40,500 bases of DNA, taken from Myroides indicus. Lineage in GTDB: Bacteria; Bacteroidota; Bacteroidia; Flavobacteriales; Flavobacteriaceae. Location of the stretch: positions 1 through 40,500 of the forward strand of contig NZ_SOAG01000027.1 of the NCBI RefSeq assembly GCF_004364575.1, read 5' to 3'. Positions 7,850-16,018 of this stretch are shown one piece after another. Every line of letters starts with the position of its first letter. Positions within the stretch are counted from its first letter, which is position 1. The notes beneath the pieces were generated by a model, which made no database searches, was not told the origin of the DNA, and saw nothing but the letters and a program-made list of their open reading frames with translations. The position numbers were made by a program, and so were the translations under genes.

Positions 7850-9159
7850 TGAGTACATTCCGAATAGAAGGCGGTTATAAATTACGCGGAGAAATTCAGG
7901 CTCAAGGAGCTAAAAATGAAGCATTGCAAATTTTATGTGCTGTTTTATTAACTGATGAGAAAGTTGTAATCTCTAATATTCCAGACATTATCGATATCAA
8001 TATATTGATTGAATTATTGCGAAAATTGGGGGTGAAAGTTGAAAAACTCGCAAGTAATAAAATGAGTTTTCAGGCAGATGAATTAAACCTTGATTATTTA
8101 ACTTCGGAAGACTTTAAGGAAGGAGGAAAGTCTTTAAGAGGATCTATTATGTTGATAGGGCCTCTATTAGCACGTTTTGGAAAGGGATATATTCCCAAAC
8201 CGGGAGGAGATAAAATAGGGAGAAGAAGATTAGATACCCATTTTGAAGGATTTGTTCAATTAGGTGCGGAGTTTCGCTATAACAAGGAAGAGCATTTTTA
8301 TGGGGTAGAAGCTGAACGATTAATAGGTTCAGAGATACTGCTTGAAGAAGCTTCTGTAACAGGAACAGCAAATATTTTGATGGCTTCAGTTTTAGCAGAA
8401 GGAGAAACTTCTATTTATAATGCAGCATGTGAGCCTTATATTCAGCAACTTTGCAAGATGCTAATCCGGATGGGAGCAAAGATAGAAGGAGTAGGTTCTA
8501 ATTTCTTGAAGATACAAGGTGTTCAGCAGTTGAGCGGATGCGAGCATACCTTGCTTCCAGATATGATTGAAATAGGTTCATGGATTGGATTAGCGGCAAT
8601 GACTCAAAGTGAAATCACCATTAAAAATGTAGGTTGGGAGCACTTAGGTATTATTCCTAGTACATTTAAAAGACTTGGAATTACTTTGGAAAAAAGAGGA
8701 GATGATATTTATATACCCCCCCATTTAAATGGATATGAAATTCAAAATTTTATAGATGGTTCCATCTTAACAATAGCAGATTCGCCTTGGCCAGGATTAA
8801 CGCCTGATTTACTTAGTGTAATTTTAGTAATGGCAACTCAGGCAAGAGGAGAAGTACTTATTCATCAAAAAATGTTTGAAAGTCGCTTATTCTTTGTGGA
8901 TAAACTAATAGATATGGGGGCAAAAATAATCTTATGTGATCCTCATAGAGCAGTTGTTATAGGGCATGATTTTAAATCTCAGTTAAAAGCTACAAAAATG
9001 TCATCACCGGATATCAGAGCCGGAATATCTCTATTAATTGCTGCACTATCAGCAAAAGGAACTAGTGTTATTCAAAATATTGATCAGATAGATCGCGGAT
9101 ATGAAAGAATAGATGAAAGATTAAGAGGGCTTGGTGCAAGAATAGAGAGAATTGATTGA
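7849..9159 (+). CDS. murA: UDP-N-acetylglucosamine 1-carboxyvinyltransferase
   Basis: A 436-residue EPSP-synthase-fold enzyme that transfers enolpyruvate from PEP to UDP-GlcNAc, the first committed step of peptidoglycan synthesis. The PEP-binding Lys22-Asn23 pair is present in QGAKNEALQ. The active-site loop reads KPGGDKIGRRRLDTH: Asp121 stands where the fosfomycin-sensitive enzymes have the reactive Cys (PGGC). Arg and Asp residues of the C-terminal half (PDIRAGISLLIAAL) are in the expected places. It overlaps the DUF4290 gene by one base. Intrinsic fosfomycin insensitivity is expected from the Asp but was not observed here. Confidence 0.97.
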   Translation: MSTFRIEGGYKLRGEIQAQGAKNEALQILCAVLLTDEKVVISNIPDIIDINILIELLRKLGVKVEKLASNKMSFQADELNLDYLTSEDFKEGGKSLRGSIMLIGPLLARFGKGYIPKPGGDKIGRRRLDTHFEGFVQLGAEFRYNKEEHFYGVEAERLIGSEILLEEASVTGTANILMASVLAEGETSIYNAACEPYIQQLCKMLIRMGAKIEGVGSNFLKIQGVQQLSGCEHTLLPDMIEIGSWIGLAAMTQSEITIKNVGWEHLGIIPSTFKRLGITLEKRGDDIYIPPHLNGYEIQNFIDGSILTIADSPWPGLTPDLLSVILVMATQARGEVLIHQKMFESRLFFVDKLIDMGAKIILCDPHRAVVIGHDFKSQLKATKMSSPDIRAGISLLIAALSAKGTSVIQNIDQIDRGYERIDERLRGLGARIERID

Positions 9160-9188
9160 TATTATAAAAACATTTGTTTAAAAGTCAT

Positions 9189-9608
9189 TCATTGTAATTC
9201 AAAATAAGTAATAGCCATTTCATAGCTTTTCAATCCAAAACCACTAATAATTCCCTTACAAACAGGAGACAGGTAAGATTTTTTTCTATACTTTTCTCTT
9301 GTGAATGTATTGGATATATGTACTTCTATAACGGGCGTTGTTATGCTTTTGATAGCATCGGCAATTGCTATTGAGGTATGAGTATAAGCCCCGGCGTTTA
9401 AAATTATACCGTCATATGAAAAACCTTTCTCGTGTATCTCATTAATCAGCTCTCCTTCTATGTTGGATTGAAAGTAGCTGATTTGAATATTTTTAAATTT
9501 TATTTTTAAATTTTTTAGATAAGTTTCAAATGTTTGATTTCCATAAATATTAGGTTCTCTTATGCCTAATAAATTTAGATTAGGACCATTGATAATTAAA
9601 ATTTTCAT
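9189..9608 (-). CDS. aroQ: 3-dehydroquinate dehydratase, type II
   Basis: A 139-residue protein of the dodecameric type II family: GPNLNLLGIREPNIYG with the catalytic Arg/Tyr loop, NAGAYTHTSIAIADAI, the His of VEVHISN and the C-terminal SGFGLKSYEMAI. It catalyses 3-dehydroquinate to 3-dehydroshikimate in aromatic amino acid synthesis. It is convergent with murA across a 29-base gap and stands alone. The upstream region is a long AT-rich stretch. Confidence 0.95.
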   Translation of the reverse strand: MKILIINGPNLNLLGIREPNIYGNQTFETYLKNLKIKFKNIQISYFQSNIEGELINEIHEKGFSYDGIILNAGAYTHTSIAIADAIKSITTPVIEVHISNTFTREKYRKKSYLSPVCKGIISGFGLKSYEMAITYFELQ

Positions 9609-10013
9609 GATAATCGATTTTATACTTTTATAGTGTTAAGCAAAGATAATTATTTAATTAGTGTTGTTTTAAAATTACTCACCGAAAATTATCTCAAAAC
9701 GAAGAGAAAGTATGGGATTTGCTTTGTTATATGTTAACTATGCTTAATATGTTATTTATATTTTAGTTTCCTAACATATAAGTGTTTGGAAATGTATGTT
9801 TTATGTTTAAAATGCTATTAAAACATTATTTTTTTATATTGAGAGAACCTGTAATTAACTTTTTTTTAATAAAGATGACGTTGGTTATAATTAATTGATA
9901 GATAATTAATTGTTTATTTAAAGCTAAGTAAGAGTTTCTTAAATGTTATTTTTTAGTCAAAAAAACTCCTGTTTATGGGAACTGTCTATACCTTTGCTCT
10001 AGTTAATTATAAA
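9609..10013. other. Intergenic region between aroQ and the OMP gene
   Basis: About 400 bases with no supported gene, between two divergent genes. It holds a 10-bp inverted repeat, TTATATGTTA (9727-9736) and TAACATATAA (9772-9781), 35 bases apart, and a palindrome-like AATTAATTG/AATTAATTG segment near 9890-9912. The candidate OMP promoter is at its right end. These may be regulatory sites, but in sequence this AT-rich short repeats are also expected by chance. Confidence 0.4.
9989..9996 (+). promoter_or_regulatory. Candidate -7 element for the OMP gene
   Basis: TACCTTTG matches TAnnTTTG. It ends 29 bases before the ATG at 10026, and 17 before the one at 10014, which rules out translation from the upstream in-frame codon at 9975. 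No convincing -33 TTTG is present. Confidence 0.5.
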
Positions 10014-10025
10014 ATGACTAAACAT

Positions 10026-10688
10026 ATGAAAAAATTAGTACTATCGTTAATGGCAGTAGCTGCTTTTGGTTTTACTGCTAACGCACAAGAAAAAGAAAAA
10101 CCAGCTTTTGGATTCCAGGAAAATAATGTTTTCTTAGAAGGAAGTTTTCAAATTTCTGATATGAAAGTAAAACCGGAAAACGAACCAGATTATAAAGCTA
10201 CTGTTTTTCAAGTATCTCCTAAAGTAGGTTACATGTTAAATGATAAGTTTGCTGTTGGAGCCTCATTGGGGTTTGGTAAAATAGGTACAGATAATGAAAT
10301 ATTTGGAGGTATTTTTGATGAGATTGATTCTGATTATATAAAAACAACATATGCTGGTGCATTTGCTCGTTATTATTTTTTGGAATTAGGTAAACGCTTC
10401 AAAACTTATACTGAAGTGGGTATTGGATATAGTCAAGGTATTGTCAACGCAGATTTAGGAGAGTTTAAGGCAACAGGTATTAAAGCAGGAGTGGATTTAG
10501 GTTTTAATTATTTTGTTACTGAAAACCTAGCTATTGCTTTTAATTTAGGGAACGTATTCTCTTATAGTAATTATAATCTAAAATTTGAAGGAGAAAAACA
10601 AGGAACTGTATCTACTACAAATGCAAATCTTAATGTTTTTGACAACTTTTTTGATAATGCTAAATTTGGTTTAGTATATAAATTCTAA
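10026..10688 (+). CDS. Outer membrane beta-barrel protein (small porin-like)
   Basis: A 220-residue protein starting with a clear signal peptide MKKLVLSLMAVAAFGFTANA, probable cleavage before QEKEK. The mature part alternates aromatic and glycine-rich strands (VGYMLNDKFAVGASLGF, YAGAFARYYF, YTEVGIGYSQG) and ends NAKFGLVYKF, with the terminal Phe usual for barrels inserted by BamA. An eight-stranded barrel is the likely fold. The gene has its own promoter and terminator. The ligand or role is not predictable. The ATG at 10014 is a possible alternative start. Confidence 0.85.
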   Translation: MKKLVLSLMAVAAFGFTANAQEKEKPAFGFQENNVFLEGSFQISDMKVKPENEPDYKATVFQVSPKVGYMLNDKFAVGASLGFGKIGTDNEIFGGIFDEIDSDYIKTTYAGAFARYYFLELGKRFKTYTEVGIGYSQGIVNADLGEFKATGIKAGVDLGFNYFVTENLAIAFNLGNVFSYSNYNLKFEGEKQGTVSTTNANLNVFDNFFDNAKFGLVYKF

Positions 10689-10713
10689 TTGTCTCATAGA
10701 GTAGAAATAAATA

Positions 10714-10742
10714 AAAGGAGTTCCGAAAGGAGCTCTTTTTTT
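10714..10742 (+). terminator. Terminator after the OMP gene
   Basis: GAGTTCC (10718-10724) and GGAGCTC (10729-10735) form a 7-bp stem with a GAAA loop, followed by a run of T residues. It lies about 30 bases after the OMP stop. Confidence 0.8.
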
Positions 10743-10747
10743 GTTGC

Positions 10748-10755
10748 TATATTTG
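10748..10755 (+). promoter_or_regulatory. Candidate -7 element for xerD
   Basis: TATATTTG matches TAnnTTTG, directly after the OMP terminator and 15 bases before the GTG start at 10771. A start near 10762 leaves a short leader. No -33 match is seen. Confidence 0.5.
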
Positions 10756-10770
10756 TAGTAAAAGCCAGAA

Positions 10771-11697
10771 GTGAATTTATATTGGAAGAAAAATATCAAG
10801 ATGTATCGAAATTATCTCAAATTAGAGAGGGGGTTATCTATAAACTCTATAGAAAATTATATTCTGGATATTCAAAAATTTCTGAGGTTTCTTCATGATA
10901 CAGGCGAAAATGATATTACTCTTGAGCAGATAACAGATGATTTGGTCAATCAGTTTTTGTATGATTTGTCGGATATTGTCGCGCCGACTACTCAAGCACG
11001 AATCATCTCGGGATTAAAAAGTTTTTTCAACTATTTTATATTAGAAGGATACATAGTGAAATCTCCGGTTGATTTAGTAGAAGTGCCGAAATTGGGACGT
11101 AAGCTTCCTGATATATTGAGCTTGGAAGAAATAGATAAATTAATTTCGGCTATTGATCAGTCAACAAATGAAGGTTATAGGAATAAGGTTATGCTCGAAA
11201 TGCTGTATAGTTGCGGTTTGCGGGTAAGCGAGTTAGTTGGATTAAAACTTTCTGATTTATTTTTTGAAGAGGGATTCATAAGAGTAATCGGAAAAGGAAG
11301 TAAACATCGATTTGTTCCTGTTGATATAAAAACAATAGAGTATATTGACCTTTATGTAAGTACAATTCGAAGTAATATACAGGTAAAAAAAGAAGATAGT
11401 GATATTGTATTTTTAAACAGAAGAGGAGGGCAGTTAACGCGAGCAATGATATTTACTATTATCAAAAGACTGGCAATAGAAATTGGTTTGCAAAAAAATA
11501 TCAGTCCGCATACTTTCAGGCATTCTTTTGCTACACATTTGTTAGAAAACGGGGCGGATATCCGGGCAATTCAATTGATGTTAGGGCATGAATCAATAAC
11601 TACTACTGAGATATATACTCATATAAGCAGAGAGCGTTTGCGAACAGTTATTGAAGATTTTCACCCGCGGAGTATTAAAAAAAATAAAAGCCATTGA
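10771..11697 (+). CDS. xerD: Tyrosine recombinase XerD
   Basis: A 308-residue site-specific recombinase. The catalytic set is complete: Arg151, Lys175, His247, Arg250, His273 and Tyr282, all exactly three positions later than the residues known for E. coli XerD (148, 172, 244, 247, 270, 279). This supports the GTG at 10771 as start; an ATG at 10801 is an alternative that would shorten the N-terminal SAM-like domain. XerD acts with XerC at dif to resolve chromosome dimers. The protein lacks integrase-type extra domains and is flanked by core genes, so a chromosomal role is favoured over a phage integrase. Confidence 0.9.
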   Translation: MNLYWKKNIKMYRNYLKLERGLSINSIENYILDIQKFLRFLHDTGENDITLEQITDDLVNQFLYDLSDIVAPTTQARIISGLKSFFNYFILEGYIVKSPVDLVEVPKLGRKLPDILSLEEIDKLISAIDQSTNEGYRNKVMLEMLYSCGLRVSELVGLKLSDLFFEEGFIRVIGKGSKHRFVPVDIKTIEYIDLYVSTIRSNIQVKKEDSDIVFLNRRGGQLTRAMIFTIIKRLAIEIGLQKNISPHTFRHSFATHLLENGADIRAIQLMLGHESITTTEIYTHISRERLRTVIEDFHPRSIKKNKSH

Positions 11698-11716
11698 TGA
11701 TGATTCAATGGCTTTT
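11686..11716. terminator. Bidirectional terminator between xerD and rny
   Basis: AAAAGCCATTGA (11686-11697) pairs perfectly with TCAATGGCTTTT (11705-11716) around a 7-base loop. The left arm contains the xerD stop codon. The convergent rny gene ends 24 bases beyond, so the hairpin can serve both strands. Confidence 0.85.
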
Positions 11717-11739
11717 ATTATAAGTTAAGAGGTATATCT

Positions 11740-13302
11740 TTATTTAGCAATATTGATTGCTCTCGTTTCGCGAATTACAGTAATTTTTACCTGTCCCGGA
11801 TAAGTCATTTCAGTTTGGATTTTTTGAGAAATGTCAAAAGATAGGTTTGCAGCCATATCATCGGATACTTTTTCACTTTCTACAATTACGCGTAATTCTC
11901 TACCGGCTTGAATGGCATAAGAGTTTTTAACTCCGTTAAATCCGTTAGCAATACCTTCCAGGTCTTTTAATCGTTGAATATAAGAATCTAAAACTTGGCG
12001 TCTTGCACCAGGTCTTGCCCCTGAAATAGCATCGCATACTTGAACAATCGGAGAAATTAAAGAAGTCATTTCAATTTCGTCGTGATGCGCTCCGATCGCA
12101 TTGCATACCTCGGGTTTTTCTCCGTATTTTTCTGCCCATTGCATACCTAAAATAGCGTGTGGTAGTTCGCTTTCTGTTTCAGGTACTTTTCCTATATCGT
12201 GTAATAAGCCGGCGCGCTTGGCAAGTTTTACGTTTAGTCCTAATTCAGCAGCCATTAAACCACAAAGTTTGGCAACTTCGCGAGAGTGTTGCAATAAATT
12301 TTGTCCGTATGACGAACGATATTTCATTCGACCCACTACTTTTATTAATTCAGGATGTAATCCGTGGATTCCTAAATCAATAACTGTTCTTTTTCCGATT
12401 TCGATGATTTCTTCGTCTATTTGCTTGGTTGTTTTAGCAACAACTTCTTCTATACGTGCCGGATGAATACGACCATCGGTTACTAGGCGGTGTAATGATA
12501 AACGGGCAATTTCTCTTCTTACAGGATCAAAACAAGAAAGAATAATAGCTTCTGGTGTATCGTCAACAATGATTTCCACACCTGTTGCTGCTTCAATTGC
12601 TCTGATGTTTCGTCCTTCTCGTCCGATAATTCTACCTTTTACATCATCTGATTCTATATTAAAAACAGAAACACAGTTTTCTACAGCTTCTTCTGTACCT
12701 ACTCGCTGTATAGTGTTTATAATGATTTTTTTAGCTTCTTGTTGTGCAGTTAGTTTTGCTTCCTCAATAGTGTCTTGAATGTAAGACATTGCATCAGCTT
12801 TAGCTTCGTTTTTAAGACTTTCAATAATTTGTTCTTTAGCTTCTTCAGCGGTTAAACCGGAAATAATTTCAAGCTGTTCCACCTGAGAGCGATGAAGCTT
12901 TTCTACTTCTTCCTGCTTTTTTTCAACCAACTCAAGTTTATGTTCGTACTCGCTGACTATTTTTTCACTTTCTTCTGCAGCTTTTTTTGCTTTTGCCAAC
13001 TCGTTTGAAATCTGAGACTCTTTGTCTCTCGTTCTCTTTTCGGCTTCTGCCATTTTTTTATCGCGAGACAATATTACTTGTTCGTGTTCTGCTTTTAGCT
13101 CGATAAATTTTTCCTTTGCTTGTAGTATTTTTTCTTTTTTAATTGCCTCACTCTCAGCTTTAGCATCGCGTAAAATAGTTTTTGCTTCGTTGTTGGCATT
13201 TTGTAATATGGAAGATGCGTGGTTCTTTTCAAGGTATTTGGCAATTGCAAAGCCTATTCCCGAACCAACGATAAATCCTCCGATAATTAGTAATATTTCC
13301 AT
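11740..13302 (-). CDS. rny: Ribonuclease Y
   Basis: A 520-residue protein with the standard RNase Y order: an N-terminal membrane helix ([19 protein letters not shown], residues about 3-22), a charged coiled coil to about residue 170, a KH RNA-binding domain ([19 protein letters not shown], residues about 210-275) and an HD domain with the metal-binding HD pair in [12 protein letters not shown] and a second His in IGAHHDE. It is a membrane-anchored endoribonuclease that starts mRNA decay. It follows zapA and the probable 6S RNA on the same strand and is convergent with xerD. Confidence 0.97.
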   Translation of the reverse strand: MEILLIIGGFIVGSGIGFAIAKYLEKNHASSILQNANNEAKTILRDAKAESEAIKKEKILQAKEKFIELKAEHEQVILSRDKKMAEAEKRTRDKESQISNELAKAKKAAEESEKIVSEYEHKLELVEKKQEEVEKLHRSQVEQLEIISGLTAEEAKEQIIESLKNEAKADAMSYIQDTIEEAKLTAQQEAKKIIINTIQRVGTEEAVENCVSVFNIESDDVKGRIIGREGRNIRAIEAATGVEIIVDDTPEAIILSCFDPVRREIARLSLHRLVTDGRIHPARIEEVVAKTTKQIDEEIIEIGKRTVIDLGIHGLHPELIKVVGRMKYRSSYGQNLLQHSREVAKLCGLMAAELGLNVKLAKRAGLLHDIGKVPETESELPHAILGMQWAEKYGEKPEVCNAIGAHHDEIEMTSLISPIVQVCDAISGARPGARRQVLDSYIQRLKDLEGIANGFNGVKNSYAIQAGRELRVIVESEKVSDDMAANLSFDISQKIQTEMTYPGQVKITVIRETRAINIAK

Positions 13303-13324
13303 AGATGTTGTAAAAATTATATAT

Positions 13325-13489
13325 AAAAAAAGCTCACATTAGGAGAGTTGCATAAACTCGAAAAAAGACAAGTTTTGAGCTAGCTTGCCGTTCAAGGATC
13401 TGCCGAAGGCAGCGTGCTTTAGTTGCAAAGATTCACCCATTTTAATTTGTTAGTGTTGAGTTTATCAAACAGGTACTAATGTGAGCAGT
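13325..13489 (-). ncRNA. ssrS: Probable 6S RNA (6S-Flavo type)
   Basis: The region between zapA and rny can fold as one long interrupted rod. The closing stem is GCTCACATTAG (13332-13342) with CTAATGTGAGC (13476-13486), 11 perfect pairs. Inside it, ATAAACTC (13352-13359) pairs with GAGTTTAT (13458-13465), and the apex has the hairpin CTGCC-TTC-GGCAG near 13399-13413. On the minus strand the closing stem is followed by seven T residues, like a terminator. A rod of about 160 nt with a large central bulge is the shape of 6S RNA, which binds RNA polymerase; a 6S gene next to zapA is known in other bacteria. Strand follows from the T-run and from the neighbours. Exact ends are uncertain; it may be processed from the zapA transcript. 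Confidence 0.75.
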
Positions 13490-13519
13490 ATTTTAGTTTT
13501 ATTTTAAAGAACGTGTTTT

Positions 13520-13816
13520 TTATTTAGAAAGAATACGATCCAAAGCTTCATCCAATTTTATTAATCTTTCAATTGCTTTGTTGTAATTTTCAGATGTATC
13601 TATTGTCCGTTGCTCATTTTGCGAGGCAAACTGCAAAGCACACATAGCTAGAACATCTTGTTTATCTCTCACGGCATAGTTTTCTTCGAACTGATGAATC
13701 ATAGTATCAATTTTTTTTGAAGCGCTTCTCAAAGCCTCTTCTTGCGAATATGCCACAGTAAGAGGGTAAACTCTGTCTGCGATTGATATTTTTATTTTTA
13801 ATGGTTCATCATTCAT
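13520..13816 (-). CDS. zapA: Cell division protein ZapA
   Basis: A 98-residue protein with the ZapA pattern: an N-terminal beta-strand core (KIKISIADRVYPLTVAYSQEE), then ALRSASKKIDTMIHQFEENY and the long C-terminal helix that forms the antiparallel coiled coil. ZapA bundles FtsZ filaments at midcell. The upstream coiled-coil gene is six bases away, so the two are co-transcribed; the 6S-like RNA follows. Confidence 0.92.
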   Translation of the reverse strand: MNDEPLKIKISIADRVYPLTVAYSQEEALRSASKKIDTMIHQFEENYAVRDKQDVLAMCALQFASQNEQRTIDTSENYNKAIERLIKLDEALDRILSK

Positions 13817-13822
13817 ATCTCT

Positions 13823-14113
13823 CTACTTGGTGAGATGAGCAATACATTGGTCTATTTCTTTTATCAATGTATTTATTTTCAGTTTCGTATCTCTTCTATT
13901 ATCTTCACTGCCCAATAGGGAATTTGCTAATTGCAAGGATTCATATTTTTTATAAACTTCATCCAACTGTGCTTCATTTTGTTGAATTTCTTGCTTAGCA
14001 ACAGCTAAACTGTTTTTGAGTTGTTTATTTTCAGCTTCTAAAACATTTTGCTTTTGTATAAGTTTTGCAAACTTTACTTCTAAAGAATTAATAATGTCAG
14101 TCAGTTCACTCAT
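13823..14113 (-). CDS. Small coiled-coil protein upstream of zapA
   Basis: A 96-residue protein that is almost entirely heptad-like helix (LEVKFAKLIQKQNVLEAEN and onward) and ends CIAHLTK. It has no signal or membrane segment. In Flavobacteriia a protein of this kind regularly sits before zapA; by position and shape it may be a division-associated partner, comparable to ZapB, but sequence identity with ZapB is not claimed. ATG at 14113 is used; an in-frame TTG three codons earlier (14122) is less likely. Confidence 0.75.
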   Translation of the reverse strand: MSELTDIINSLEVKFAKLIQKQNVLEAENKQLKNSLAVAKQEIQQNEAQLDEVYKKYESLQLANSLLGSEDNRRDTKLKINTLIKEIDQCIAHLTK

Positions 14114-14295
14114 TACACTCAAATATCCACTATCCTAATAGCACAAAATTACAATTACTATTTAAAAGTAAAAAAGTTTTTTGTATAAAAAAAGGAATAT
14201 TGCGACTTTTTTACAAATGAAATTTCTTATGTGTTTCATTTTTAATGATTATACTCAAAATAACTGTAGTTAATTCTTTATTTTAGCGAAAAAGT

Positions 14296-14303
14296 TATTT
14301 TTG
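14296..14303 (+). promoter_or_regulatory. Candidate -7 element for the M23 peptidase gene
   Basis: TATTTTTG matches TAnnTTTG and ends only four bases before the ATG at 14308. If used, the mRNA would be leaderless or nearly so. No -33 TTTG at 19-21 bases. Confidence 0.4.
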
Positions 14304-14307
14304 TAAA

Positions 14308-16002
14308 ATGAAAAAGAATTTGCTGATATTTTCCCTTTTGGGAGCCATGAGTCTGTATGCACAAGGCCATAAAAAAACAGAATTTTCAAGTCCTTTAAAT
14401 ATTTCAATAAATGCTTCAGGTAATTTTGGGGAGTTAAGAGGAACTCATTTTCATACGGGATTAGACATAAAAACTCAGCAACGTATTGGTTTGCCGGTTT
14501 ATGCTCCTGAAGACGGGTACGTTTCAAGAATTAAAGTATCAACATGGGGATATGGAAAAGCGCTGTATATAGATCATCCGAACGGACAAACCACAGTATA
14601 CGGACATTTGAACGGATACGAAGGAGCAATTGCTGAACTGGTTAAAAAAAGACATTATGCGGAAAAAAGTTTTGAAATAGAAATTTTCCCCAGAAAAGGA
14701 GAATTGTCCGTAAAAAAAGGAGAAATAATTGCTTATAGCGGTAATACGGGAGGCTCAGGAGGACCGCATTTACACTATGAATTTAGAGATACAAAAACAC
14801 AAAACATAATTAATCCGCTTAGAGAGGGAATGGATAAATTGCTGGTGGATACACAAGCTCCTTCTGTCAATTCGTTATTTGTTTATCCGATAAGTGATGA
14901 TGCTGTAGCCAACAAAGGACAAATTCCTCAGCAATTGACATATAAAACACAAGCAGATGGAGTTTTACTTGCAGAGCAGGTCAGGGCAAAGGGAGAAATT
15001 GGTTTTGGAATAGATATTTTTGATACAGCAGATTTTAATGCCAATAAAAACGGCGTATATAAATTGGAAACATTTGTAAATGGCAAAAGGCTGTTTGCTT
15101 ATAGTTTTGATACATTATCTTTTAATGAAACCGGCTTTGTTAATGCCTTAATAGATTATGAACGTTTTGTCACGACTAAAAAAAGAATACAAAAGCTGTT
15201 TGTCGAAAAGGAGTATGCGCTTTCTGTTTTATCGGTAGATAAAGCAACGAACGGATTATTAACTGTTAAGCCCGGAGAAAATTATATTTATAAAATAATA
15301 CTGGAAGATTATCATGGCAATAAAAAAGAAATTCAAATTCCCGTGGTCTATGACAATCAGGAGATAGCGTATGAGAAAAAAGAAAAACAGGGAGAGTATA
15401 AAATTAATTCAGACAGAGAGTACTTGTTTGAGAAAGAACAAGTTTCAATAACTATTCCGGCAAAGACATTCTACAATGATTTTAATATGGATATTCAGGT
15501 TAAAAACAATGTTTTAAAACTGCATGAAAACACAGTTCCTGCCAGTAAAAATATGACAATAACTTTTGATACATCTCAGATGGAAATTGCCAATCGCGAA
15601 AAAGCTTTTATAGGAAAAATAGACGGTAATCGCCGTGATTTTTATAAGACTATAAAAAAAGGCAATTTATATACAATATATACCAAAAATCTGGGGAATT
15701 ATCAAATTATGATCGATGATAGAGCCCCTGAAGTTTATAATCCAAGCTTTAAAGAAGGCGACTGGCTGAGCAATGCTAATACGATTTCGTTTTTGGTTAA
15801 AGATGATTTATCGGGAATCAATACGATTGAAGGAAACGTTAACGGAAAATGGATTTTATTGGATTACGATTATAAAACAAATAAAATAGTTCATAAGTTC
15901 AGTGATGGAGTAGTGGAATCGGGAAGGAGTGATGTAGTTATTAAAGTTACGGACAGAATGGGAAATCAAACAAGTTATGAGACGCATTTTTTTAGAAAAT
16001 AA
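14308..16002 (+). CDS. Secreted M23-family metallopeptidase
   Basis: A 564-residue protein with a signal peptide (MKKNLLIFSLLGAMSLYAQ). The LytM/M23 domain is at residues about 45-165 with zinc ligands His49 and Asp53 (HTGLD), and His154/His156 in GGPHLHYEF; His100 in VYGHLNG completes the expected set. The C-terminal 400 residues are beta-rich with no recognised domain, possibly Ig-like. The family cuts peptide cross-links of peptidoglycan, so a periplasmic cell-wall hydrolase or activator is likely. The TonB receptor gene follows after 16 bases, suggesting one transcript. Confidence 0.92.
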   Translation: MKKNLLIFSLLGAMSLYAQGHKKTEFSSPLNISINASGNFGELRGTHFHTGLDIKTQQRIGLPVYAPEDGYVSRIKVSTWGYGKALYIDHPNGQTTVYGHLNGYEGAIAELVKKRHYAEKSFEIEIFPRKGELSVKKGEIIAYSGNTGGSGGPHLHYEFRDTKTQNIINPLREGMDKLLVDTQAPSVNSLFVYPISDDAVANKGQIPQQLTYKTQADGVLLAEQVRAKGEIGFGIDIFDTADFNANKNGVYKLETFVNGKRLFAYSFDTLSFNETGFVNALIDYERFVTTKKRIQKLFVEKEYALSVLSVDKATNGLLTVKPGENYIYKIILEDYHGNKKEIQIPVVYDNQEIAYEKKEKQGEYKINSDREYLFEKEQVSITIPAKTFYNDFNMDIQVKNNVLKLHENTVPASKNMTITFDTSQMEIANREKAFIGKIDGNRRDFYKTIKKGNLYTIYTKNLGNYQIMIDDRAPEVYNPSFKEGDWLSNANTISFLVKDDLSGINTIEGNVNGKWILLDYDYKTNKIVHKFSDGVVESGRSDVVIKVTDRMGNQTSYETHFFRK

Positions 16003-16018
16003 AAAGTAGAGATAAAAA

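Noticed and set aside
10689..10898. Short plus-strand frame spanning the OMP terminator and the xerD start
   Set aside because: It crosses a clear terminator and overlaps xerD in another frame; no ribosome site or conservation.
12101..12466. Plus-strand frames across rny
   Set aside because: They are antisense shadows of a strongly conserved gene and have no signal or family similarity.
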